A stretch of 64,000 nt of DNA from Zymoseptoria tritici IPO323 (Eukaryota > Ascomycota > Dothideomycetes > Mycosphaerellales > Mycosphaerellaceae), in contig NC_018211.1 in assembly GCF_000219625.1 (NCBI RefSeq), forward strand, positions 2,108,001 through 2,172,000, read 5' to 3'. Below, piece by piece: positions 55,901 to 64,000 of the stretch (its first letter is position 1; each line of letters starts with the position of its first letter). The notes beneath the pieces were generated by a model that worked only from the letters and a program-made list of their open reading frames with translations, ran no database searches and was not told the origin of the DNA. The translations under genes and the position numbers were made by a program.

Positions 55901-58700
55901 CGTAAAATCGCACCAGACGCATGTTGGGACCAACGTGTGTCCGAGGAAGACCCTCGTGCAAGATGAGAGGAAGCGCAGCCTCAACGCTTATTCCAAAAGG
56001 GCCGCCCTTCTGGTTGACTGCAGTATCGAAATACGCGTCAGTCCATTGCCAGCCAGGAGGGGTGTCCACCTCCTCAAACGTTGGCAGGAGGGCGTTGTAC
56101 GCGGCAGCGCGATTCTTGACACGGGCGTCCGACTGGAAGCCCTTCGCATCTGGAAATAGGATGTCAAACTCGGGCGAGACAGCCTTCAGAATGTTTCTGC
56201 GGACTCTGTCGATTTCTGGGTGTCGGTCATGTTGAAAGGTGCCCCATGAATCGTCAAGCTCGTCGTCACTTGACGAGTTCGGCGGCAGGCATTGCTGACA
56301 GAACATGGTCGGGAAGCCTTCGTAGTCGACCTTGACCAGGCTCTTACACACAACCATCCTGCGACACGCAAAGCATCTGTGCAGCTCGACGCCGCTTTTG
56401 ACCTCAGAGCATTGGCATGCAAGCACGGTAGGTTCCTCTGGATGGCTGTTGTGTTCATCTGCGGCACGAGCTGCTTCGCTCCAGGCCAGCCATAGATCGT
56501 GAGTGTGCAACATCCGATTGTTCAGGCATTGTAGAACGAGATGCGCGGAACGTGAGTCCTGGACTTTGATGTTGGGCAGCGACGACTCTACAGCCTTTGC
56601 TTCAATGCTTGGTCGAATGACGTTTTTCACTTCATCGTAAGACGCAAAGGCAGCATTGAGCTTTAGAGCGTTATCGTAGGCCTGTTCGGCGAATTGAAAC
56701 AGCAAAGGAACGTCGAAAGTCTTGCTGATCTCGCAGAGCGTGATTCGGATCTGCACAGGGTTCGCGCGGTAGAGATGCAAGCTTGACACAACGTGGGAAG
56801 CGATATCGAAAAGCTTGCGGTGAGTGGCGTTCGAACCAAGTGGATCAGTCCATCTCTCCTCCTGGAATGTGTAGAACTTTTCGCGAGCTGGTACTTCGAT
56901 GCCTTCTCTAGGCTGACTGTCCAAGGGAATGGCGACAAGCGTTTCGTGCGTGCGCAGATCGTGATTGAAGTTCTGCAGATGAACCACAAGACACATCCGG
57001 TCGTCAACAAGAGACTTTTGGATCTGGTAAGGAACCTTAGCTGCGTTCACAGCAGAGATAGCGTGGTGAAGAAGGATGTTCTTCAGCGAATCGGTCGTTT
57101 GTTCAAGGCTGATGGGCAAGCGCGCGATGTAGACCTGAAGCTGGTTCATGACAGCCGCAGCGGAATCTTCGGTAAACTTGTAGAATTCCTGAGCAGCGGA
57201 GATGATGCAAGCGTCTTTGGTCTTGCCAGCGGCAATGTTCTGTTGCAAGGTCGCCAGCTTCGCTCTCACTTTGCCTTCCGCGGAGACGAAGCAGAAGTGA
57301 TAACCGTCTTTGTTCTTGAAGATCTTCGCTCGGTCTCCATCAACAGATCGCTTGTTGGTCTTTGGGAGGATGTTCAGGATGTTTTGCTCGAAATTGGCGG
57401 TGCCTGCATCATTCAAAATTTGCTGTACTCGCTCCAGGTTTGGGCCCATGGGAGAGATCATGATCTCGCCGGGTGTCGGACATTCCATTGCTTCTTCTGG
57501 ATCAAGATCCAATGTTTGCACACCACTCCGGCGATAAAGATTGATGATCGAGAAGACCTTGTGACCAGCTGTTGCAGCGAAGTGCCCGTACTTCGGCGGG
57601 CTGTTCTTCAGCGCCTTCTGTTTTGCGAGAGCGTCTTCGACTGGTAGACTGCGATCTGCTACTTTCTGCTTCTCCGCAAGCGTGTGTAAGTCGCACCTCA
57701 GCGAATGATTGCAGCGGCGTCCTCCATCCATCCCGACGGCACAGTGAATGTCAGGGTCCACTTGCTCGGTTGAGATCCGCTGAACTGCCAACTCGTGGCG
57801 ACGGACAAGCTCTTCGAATGTAGTCGATCGACCCTGGACAGCACTCCTGTCCTGATCGCTATGCACTCTGCACGTCAAGCCCCAGGTGCAAGGCGTCCCA
57901 TCTTCCTTGATAACGCCGCAATTGACATCGAGATTCAGCTCCTGCCCTGTGACTTTCTGATTGCTCAGCTTGTGACGACGAATGAGCTCGTCGAGAGGAG
58001 CGGAGCGACCTTGAACTTTCTGCTTCGTTGCGAGTTCATGGAGGGTACAGCCGAGAAGCCTGCCGCATTGGGCTCCGTCGCCGATATCAACGCCGCAGTT
58101 GAGGTCAAGATTGATCTTTGTCCTGGCGGCCTTCGCCTTCTCGCGACTTAGCTCATAGCGACGAACAAGCTCTTTGAAGGGTGCAGAGCGGCCTTTTACT
58201 TTGTTCTTCTCCGGCGCCTTGTGAATCTTGCAAATTAGATTTCTGTTGCACCGCTTTCCGTCTCCAAGGTTAACAGCGCAACAGGTGTCTAGGTCGATAC
58301 TCTGTGAAGGCTTGACAGCGGCTAGCTTGAAAGCTTTCACGAGGTCTTTGAAAGGCGCAGAGCGACCTTTTACGGCCTCTTTCTGCGACAGAACATGAAG
58401 CGCGCAAGTCAAATTTCTGTTGCAGGGTCCGCTCTTCCCATCGTCGACTGCGCAACACTTGTCTGGGTCAACGGAAGATACGCCCTTCTGACGTCCAGTG
58501 AGCTGCACCGGGTCGAGCAAGACAAGTTCATCGAACGGATGGTCGCGATCGGGAACAGCGCGCTTCATCGCATCGCTGTGATATTGGCAGGCCAGAGCTT
58601 TTCTGCACCGCCCGACTCTGGGCGCCTTGAGCTTCACAGCGCATTGTACATTGGGATCGATGTGATCGTTGCCATCTTCGCCCTCATCGGAGGACGCCAT
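52969..58700 (-). CDS. Multidomain ubiquitin-specific protease with six SCA7-type zinc modules
   Basis: Exons 58700-53667 and 53613-52969 join over a 53-nt intron (gtgagt...cacag; WIE joins GELTHF), giving 1,892 residues. Residues 15-360 hold six copies of C-x9(11)-C-x5-C-x2-H followed by a (V/A)xxRSxPFxxLV motif, the SCA7 pattern of ataxin-7/Sgf73: C20/C32/C38/H41, C83/C93/C99/H102, C141/C151/C157/H160, C202/C212/C218/H221, C261/C271/C277/H280 and C320/C330/C336/H339. A Cys-rich segment near 755-800 (CFACRRMVVC, FCQQC) may bind zinc. The USP (C19) domain spans about 1295-1670: SNLGATCYLSNICQ with nucleophile C1302, and NGGHYKGYV with H1642 followed by WVEFDDVKL, so the catalytic set looks complete. 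The second exon adds an Arg/Glu/Ala-rich coiled coil. Probably nuclear and chromatin-linked by analogy with SAGA; that is inference. Confidence 0.85.
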
Positions 58701-59139
58701 GCTCGTGTGGTGTTCGCAGCGCGCGTCGTTTTTCGTTGGCGTTTCAGTTCGTTATCGGAGGGTTTGCGGATCGAATCGGTCTTTCGTGCGGATGGGTATC
58801 GTGTGGTTCGATGGGTGAAGCGGTATGGGCTGTGTCGGTGTTGCAGGTGTGGAGAGGGCAGAGAGTTGTGATGAAAGGTTGCGAAGAAGAGGTGCGTCGA
58901 AAGCGTTTTCTTGAAAGTGACGGCGACTTTCAAGTTGAGACATGAAAGTTCGTGTAACGCAAACGAAGTGTTTTGCTGCCTCAGTGGAAAAAGAGATTTT
59001 CATGCACCTTCCCGCAATCTGAACCCACCTTCGATGCACGGAAGTTCTCTCACTTTCTTCGACTTCCTTTTGCAGTCTGCGCAACTGTGTCAACAGGTTC
59101 TTTACCAGCATAACAAAAAAGAAGCACAACTTCGAGACC
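58701..59139. promoter_or_regulatory. Divergent promoter between the SCA7-USP gene and a hypothetical gene
   Basis: Start codons are 439 bp apart on opposite strands. No other feature recognised. Confidence 0.5.
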
Positions 59140-60057
59140 ATGGCCAACAATGACGACATGGAGATGACGGACGCGATCGCGCCAGCATCGCCGTCACCAG
59201 AGGCGAGCGACAATAACGCGTCGGTCGACGTGCCGGCGACTCACCCACCAATCTACGCGAGAATGAAGTCCACACGCCGAAAGGGCAAGCCAACGCCGCG
59301 TCCCAAAATCGGATCAATCTTCAAGAAATCAGGGTCGATCCAAGAACCAGATGAAGACACTGCACCGCCGCCTGTCGACCCCCGGTTCGCCGTCGAGACG
59401 CCATTCCGCCCAGTAACAGGTGGTTTCAAAATGCCGCTTCGTCCACTTCAGCCAAACTTCTTGGTGAAGACGCCTCTCCCTGCGCCAACAACGAGCACAC
59501 AAGTGTATTCCAACGAAGCTCAGGTGTATCACGCGCGTCACGCGTCGCTCCTGGAGGACCACGAAAATCAGCGATACCACCAGTGTGAGCAAGGATGTCT
59601 TGCGCTCCTTCTCGAGCCACGCGTTCCCCACTACACGCGAATTCAAGTTCTCCAGCTCTTGGCTACTATCTGGGCGCCTTCCGGTGCCGAGAGGCTTCTT
59701 CACGAAGCTGAAGAGATGTTGGATGCCATGGACGGCACGCTAGTTCGTGTGAAGCTGCTTAAAGACGACAACACGCGCATGCTAGCAGACCTCAACACTT
59801 GGCGTGCAAAGCATGGTCTTGTCGGTGACCTCGAAGAAGCGCTGGAAGACCAGCCGGAAGGAGCCTTTGGTGAAGATCAAGCACCGGTCGCGTCGTACTA
59901 CGACTTGGATCACGCGATCCAGGACAACTTGGACGAGGAGCTGGACGATGGGTTGGCACACGTGGGAGGGTACAAGGCGGATGGGCGTGTGTCTTCGGAG
60001 ACGGACAAGGAGAAGGCGGACGCGAAGCAGAAGGCTGCGGAAGAATTGTACGATTGA
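59140..60057 (+). CDS. Conserved-looking hypothetical protein (305 aa)
   Basis: The uninterrupted ORF starts at ATG 59140 in a good context (accATGG). Residues 1-110 are acidic then basic and Pro-rich (RRKGKPTPRPKIGSIFKKSG), likely disordered. Residues 125-235 look helical and folded (YHARHASLLEDHENQRYHQ, HYTRIQVLQLLATIWAP, AERLLHEAEEMLDAMDGTL). The C-terminus is acidic and lysine-rich (EKADAKQKAAEELYD). No known domain, signal peptide or membrane segment. Codon use and length argue for a real gene. It is divergent from the SCA7-USP gene, so co-regulation is possible. Confidence 0.7.
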   Translation: MANNDDMEMTDAIAPASPSPEASDNNASVDVPATHPPIYARMKSTRRKGKPTPRPKIGSIFKKSGSIQEPDEDTAPPPVDPRFAVETPFRPVTGGFKMPLRPLQPNFLVKTPLPAPTTSTQVYSNEAQVYHARHASLLEDHENQRYHQCEQGCLALLLEPRVPHYTRIQVLQLLATIWAPSGAERLLHEAEEMLDAMDGTLVRVKLLKDDNTRMLADLNTWRAKHGLVGDLEEALEDQPEGAFGEDQAPVASYYDLDHAIQDNLDEELDDGLAHVGGYKADGRVSSETDKEKADAKQKAAEELYD

Positions 60058-60929
60058 AAGAAGCCATGTGAGGTGGCTTGACTCTTGGATAGTCTGCTAC
60101 GAGAAGCTGTGAGGACGGGAATCTGCAATGGAAGTTCGAGGGTCTGCGGTGTTGCGATGCCAAGCATGGCCCGTGCTGGTTGAAGTGTCTTCACAGGCCT
60201 CCGCTCTCCAGCTCAAACTGCACTCTCCAAGCCGCTGATGGCCAGGTCGGGTTTGCGAATGGGAATAATAGAGATAGGCACAGAGGGAGGCACATACAGG
60301 AGCTGCTGAAAAAGCGCAAGTGCATCACGTCTTGCGATATTGACCAGCTCAACAATGTATTTTCAACCTTCAAAGTTCATGTTCAGGTGCACTTTAGGCC
60401 GAGGAGTACAAGCGACGACCGGGACACATATTATTTGCAGGTCTTTGTACATACAAATGCCGATATCAAGCTCTCCTGCTTTCCACGCAATTCTCGCCGT
60501 ATAGATTTTGCACTGTTGGCTTGGACTGTGCGATTCGTTCAGGAAAACGAAGTAGAGCTGATGCGATTGAGGCAGAGAATTGGTGTTTTATGGCCACGGC
60601 GGATTGGTGGGATTCGTCTGTGGGAAAGCTCAATCTAGATTAGCGCTGTATCTATATGGCTAGCTTTCCTTAGTCCGCTGTGAGTGAATCTCTCTTCCGC
60701 ATTCATATCCACTGTGCAATATCGTTCCACGACTGTCGGTTAGTACCTAGCTCATTTGACGCGGGGCATTGGTTTCCAGCGTAGTTGCAAGCTCAAACGC
60801 CAGCAAAAAGTGTCGTTCGCGCAGCAGCAAAACGACGCTCTTGCGACGAAAAGCGACTTCCGCTATCGTAGATCTAGTTGCTGGACCAAAAACAGCGATA
60901 TACAACTTCATCGAACGGCCAAAAAACAT
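60058..60929. other. Intergenic, nothing recognised
   Basis: An open frame at 60180-60638 lacks an ATG start and any family feature. A run of six A at 60921-60926 is the pol III terminator of the tRNA gene (T6 on its strand). Confidence 0.45.
60921..60926 (-). terminator. RNA polymerase III terminator (T6)
   Basis: Six T on the minus strand begin 3 bases after the mature 3' end of the tRNA-Gly gene. Confidence 0.8.
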
Positions 60930-61010
60930 GCGCCAACGGGGAATCGGACCCCGGTCACGCGCAGCGTCCTTGAATGGGAAGCGCGTATTCTACCACTGAA
61001 CCATTGGCGC
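60930..61010 (-). tRNA. tRNA-Gly (anticodon CCC) with an 11-nt intron
   Basis: The minus strand folds as a tRNA. The acceptor arms GCGCCAA and TTGGCGC pair fully. The D arm reads GTTCAGTGGTAGAAT. The anticodon stem CGCGC/GCGCG encloses loop TTCCCA...T with anticodon CCC, interrupted one base 3' of the anticodon by an intron of about 11 nt (ttcaaggacgc), the normal position for nuclear tRNA introns. The T stem CGGGG/CCCCG is perfect. The T loop reads TCCGATT, so position 55 is C instead of the nearly universal T (pseudouridine), which also alters the B box. A T6 terminator follows. Otherwise it looks functional. Confidence 0.88.
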
Positions 61011-61730
61011 GGTGCACAGCGCAGCGACGCAGGAGATTATATTCCTACTTAAAGGGCTCGTTGGAATGGGCGCAGAACAACTTCCTCAGCTCTCTCGGCA
61101 AGTTCAAGGTTGATGGTGGGCCATTGAGTAGAGCAACCGGTACTTACCTCCATGATCCCGCTCAAACTGCGCCGCATGTGTCTGACTCCATGGGCTTGGA
61201 CTGCGCAGTCTGCGCTAGGGAACGGAAGTGTAGTTCGAGGAGGATGTGTTTTCTCGAGAGGAACGAAAGCAAGGACGAAACTCTCGTCCCTCGAGCTCAC
61301 ACCATACCGACAGAGCTACGGGAGTCCGAGTTGCGTGGTGCGGTTTGAGCGGAGCCATGGAGGTGTATAGAGAGCAGACAAAGCTGCGAACGATGGGTTG
61401 GTCCGCTGGATCAACCCAGGGCTATACGACTTGCTACACCGTGAGTGAAACATTTGTAGGTAGGCTAGGGGGTTGTGCTAGAGAGACGTTGTATTCAGTT
61501 AGCAAGGCGTACCAGATAGTCGTTTGGGTCAGATGATAGTACATGCGTTATGCTTCATAGCAGGCCGTACAGCAAGTTCTTACTCTGTTCTTTTCTCCAC
61601 AGGTGATAGAGCCAATGCACATCAGCCCTTCACTTCACACTCCACTCCAACCTCTCCGCCAACATCTCCAATAGCTATCGTCCTCCCGCGAAACGACTCC
61701 AGCGCCGATCACTCCTCCCAAATGCTCTCC
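61011..61730. other. tRNA upstream region and 3' flank of MTHFR
   Basis: No gene recognised; frames here are shadows or random. It contains the 61-bp duplicated segment at 61611-61671. Confidence 0.45.
61611..61671 (-). repeat. Inverted copy of the 3' end of the gamma-tubulin complex gene
   Basis: It matches the reverse complement of 49492-49552 at 59 of 61 bases, including its stop codon. It ends 60 bp from the stop codon of MTHFR. Confidence 0.85.
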
Positions 61731-63716
61731 CTACGCCTCCAACAGATCCTTCCATAACGCCCCCTCCTCCAGAAACCCATGATGAATAACACTGACCAGC
61801 CAGTACTCCTTCCTTATCCTCTCCAACAAACGACTACTCTCACTCCCAGGCTTATACACCCTCTGCCACTCCGCCCAAATGCCAAACGCCTCCTCACACC
61901 ACGCCTTGAAACTCACCGCTTCGATGATCGTCGGCGTAATGATCTCCTTGCCCGCAAAGGTACCCCACGTCACTGGATTGACGGTGTCCTCGCCGGAAGA
62001 GACAAAGTCGCCATTGGCGTTTCCGGCGAAGTAGGTGATTTGCGGGTGTTCGACCAATTTGCCTTGTAGGGCACTCCAGTCTGATGCCGGGATGAAGAAC
62101 TCGACGAATGGCTTTTGAAAGACGAAGCCGTTCTTGGGACCCCATCCATGGACTGGGTCGGTCGAGCGTACGCCATTGACAGCGGGTTGGGAAGCGACAG
62201 TCCACCAGCCGCGATTGATGAGGCTTTGGAGTTGGTCCTTGATGGTGAGAGTTTCGTTCTGGAGGGGCTCTTCGGACCAGGGTATCGCCTCGATCTCACC
62301 TGACAGATGTCTCCGGAAGCTGGTTGAGATGTCCTCGATGGTCTTGGGCTCGCCCCAGAGTCGCTTCGCATCAGGTACGCTGACGTGAAGGCTCACGCCG
62401 TAGCCGTCAATCTCACCGTAAGCTGGTGATCGTGCGTCTCCAAATCGGCCGTTTGGGAAGTCGTCCCACGTCGCCTCCCTTCCTAGAGCACCGTCTCCTT
62501 CTGAGATCGCAAGTGTGTTGCTACGACTGTTGATTTTCTCACGTGGTATTCCCGCTTCATCGTCCGGCACTTCATGCGCGGCGGAGGTCCGCGTGCTGCT
62601 ATTACTCGACGCTCTTGTTCGTGCGACAATCACTCGATTCCGCGATTGAGAATTGGCCATCGAAGACTTGCGCCGGCGTTGCTTCTGCTTCACATCTTTG
62701 TCCACTAGCACGAAATCACCCACCTCATCGTCCGCCACTGCATTCTCGTCCTTCTTTTCCTCCGGCGGTATCAGACCGGTCCTTTCTACAATCTGTGCAA
62801 CAACCTTCTCCAGGTTGAGTGTGTAGAAGTGGAAACCCTGCGGACCGTTGCCTTTCCTACTCTTCATGCCCTCTACCATCTCACTCAAAACGTCAACTCC
62901 AACCCTCTTGACAGCCTCATCATCTCCTTTCACCGCGTGTAACCTTTTCAACATCTCTTCCGGGAGAGCAGCATGACTGAGCTTCGTTGTCCTCCTCAAT
63001 ATCTGATAGCTCTGCACTGGCATCAATCCAGGTATGAGAGGCACCGTTTTAAACGCACCCGACTCATGCTCCCTCAACCTCCTCTCAAACCTCTCATACG
63101 CCTCCACATCGTAGAACAACTGTGTCATGATGAAGTCCGCACCAGCTTTCATCTTCTCCACCAAAAACGGCAAATCATGCTCCATCGACTGATGCTCCGG
63201 ACATGACTGATCTGAGTGGCCTTCTGGGTATCCCGCTACACCAACACAAAAGTAATCTCCATACTGTTTCCGGATATACCTCACCAGATCTTCCGCCCAC
63301 GTAAAGTCCTTGTTGCTATCATCCTCATCCGCATTCGGTAATGAATTGTCGCGATACTCATCGCTCCTCGGCGGGTCTCCTCTCAGCGCCAGAATATTCC
63401 TCACACCCAAAACCTTCGCCTGCTCCAACGCCTCGTCGATCAACTTCCTCGACATGTTCGTACATGTCAGATGTAAACATGTCGTCAATCCTAGTTCTCG
63501 TTGCGTGACTTCTGCGAGTGCGAGCGATTTGGCGGATGTGCTTCCTCCCGCACCCCACGTAACGTTGACGAAGAGGGGTCGCAACGAGTGCGCCATACGG
63601 GAGAGTCGCGCATTGAGGTTGGAGAAACCCTGCTGGGTCTTGGGCGGGAAGAATTCGAGGGAGAAGTAGTTGGCGTTGGGTGGGAGGGCGGCGATCTTGT
63701 CGGTGATTTTGTCCAT
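61731..63716 (-). CDS. MET12: Methylenetetrahydrofolate reductase
   Basis: The single-exon 661-residue protein reduces 5,10-methylene-THF to 5-methyl-THF, the methyl donor for methionine synthesis. The N-terminal FAD-binding TIM-barrel domain (1-310) has YFSLEFFPPKT (catalytic Glu region), FVNVTWGAGGSTS, HLTCTNMSRKLIDEAL, NILALRGDPPRSDEY, GVAGYPEGH and ADFIMTQLFYDVEAY. The C-terminal regulatory domain (about 430-661) has WDDFPNGRFGDARSPAYGEI, GWWTVASQPAVNGVRSTDPV and HGWGPKNGFVFQKPFVEFF. A basic, Ser-rich linker of roughly 110 residues separates the two (KQKQRRRKSS, ARTRASSNSSTR). Fungi usually carry two such enzymes (Met12 and Met13 types). Length near 660 suggests the Met12 type, but this is not certain. 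Start ATG at 63716. Confidence 0.92.
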   Translation of the reverse strand: MDKITDKIAALPPNANYFSLEFFPPKTQQGFSNLNARLSRMAHSLRPLFVNVTWGAGGSTSAKSLALAEVTQRELGLTTCLHLTCTNMSRKLIDEALEQAKVLGVRNILALRGDPPRSDEYRDNSLPNADEDDSNKDFTWAEDLVRYIRKQYGDYFCVGVAGYPEGHSDQSCPEHQSMEHDLPFLVEKMKAGADFIMTQLFYDVEAYERFERRLREHESGAFKTVPLIPGLMPVQSYQILRRTTKLSHAALPEEMLKRLHAVKGDDEAVKRVGVDVLSEMVEGMKSRKGNGPQGFHFYTLNLEKVVAQIVERTGLIPPEEKKDENAVADDEVGDFVLVDKDVKQKQRRRKSSMANSQSRNRVIVARTRASSNSSTRTSAAHEVPDDEAGIPREKINSRSNTLAISEGDGALGREATWDDFPNGRFGDARSPAYGEIDGYGVSLHVSVPDAKRLWGEPKTIEDISTSFRRHLSGEIEAIPWSEEPLQNETLTIKDQLQSLINRGWWTVASQPAVNGVRSTDPVHGWGPKNGFVFQKPFVEFFIPASDWSALQGKLVEHPQITYFAGNANGDFVSSGEDTVNPVTWGTFAGKEIITPTIIEAVSFKAWCEEAFGIWAEWQRVYKPGSESSRLLERIRKEYWLVSVIHHGFLEEGALWKDLLEA

Positions 63717-64000
63717 GGTCGGGAGGGGATTACGAGGTAGAGCGGCGTGCCGGAATGAGGAGGTCGGCGGCGAGGATGGTGTTGGAGGGACAGTCGGGCA
63801 GCATGATCGAACAAACAGAGAGTCGTCTCATATCTCGTGGATTGTTTGACCGTTTTGAGACGGGAATTTTGTCCCGCTTTCATCATCGATAAGTTTGAAG
63901 ATCGGCAATCGCACGCGACCACTTTGATGGGCGCATTTGATGGGATTTGACAGCGATTTGGACCTCTCAGGATGATTGCTAATCGACTTCGATATAACTT
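63717..64000 (-). promoter_or_regulatory. 5' flank of MTHFR
   Basis: Upstream region of the reductase gene on the minus strand. No clear motif or other gene. Confidence 0.4.

Noticed and set aside
60180..60638. 152-codon + strand frame
   Set aside because: Starts at a non-ATG codon and lies in the 3' flank of the hypothetical gene; no domain.

Overview
The window looks like nuclear DNA of a filamentous ascomycete, most likely a dothideomycete (Capnodiales/Mycosphaerellales type). Reasons: genes are split by 43-73 nt GT-AG introns; transposons carry heavy CpA/TpG-to-TpA decay typical of repeat-induced point mutation (RIP); and there are GPI-type wall proteins with dibasic sites, small cysteine-rich secreted proteins and standard fungal housekeeping genes. 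The order-level placement is inference.

Layout. 0-6 kb is gene-poor: a decayed gene, a 57-residue cysteine-rich secreted peptide, a 0.7 kb terminal-inverted-repeat element and a frameshifted gene relic. 6.4-22 kb holds three paralogous DEDDh exonuclease genes and one HerA/FtsK-like ATPase, all on the + strand; a RIP-ruined Helitron of about 7.8 kb sits between the second exonuclease and the ATPase. 22-29 kb is compact housekeeping sequence: a putative small gene, an M3 metallopeptidase, a mitochondrial ribosomal protein of the L15/mL57 type and the Rtt109 histone acetyltransferase. 29.5-41 kb has two paralogous serine/threonine-rich wall proteins (both minus strand) separated by a transposon island: a RIP-decayed inverted-repeat element, a 5'-truncated non-LTR insertion with target duplication and tail, and a complete but dead PIF/Harbinger element.

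42-52 kb carries D-3-phosphoglycerate dehydrogenase, a cysteine-rich spliced gene, a KRE2/MNT1-type mannosyltransferase divergent from a gamma-tubulin complex component, and a Sis1-type DnaJ protein with a perfect heat-shock element upstream. 53-64 kb contains a 1,892-residue protein with six SCA7-type zinc modules ahead of a ubiquitin-specific protease domain, a divergent hypothetical gene, an intron-containing tRNA-Gly(CCC) and methylenetetrahydrofolate reductase.

The most unusual items are: (1) the six-SCA7 plus USP protein, which puts on one chain two parts that are separate subunits in the SAGA deubiquitinase module; (2) the exonuclease/HerA-like ATPase neighbourhood; (3) wall-protein genes in which every PIR-type glucan-attachment motif is cut by an intron at the same codon, so that the motif is rebuilt at each splice junction and the repeat unit is an exon; and (4) two cysteine-rich secreted-type genes too short or too split for simple ORF calling.
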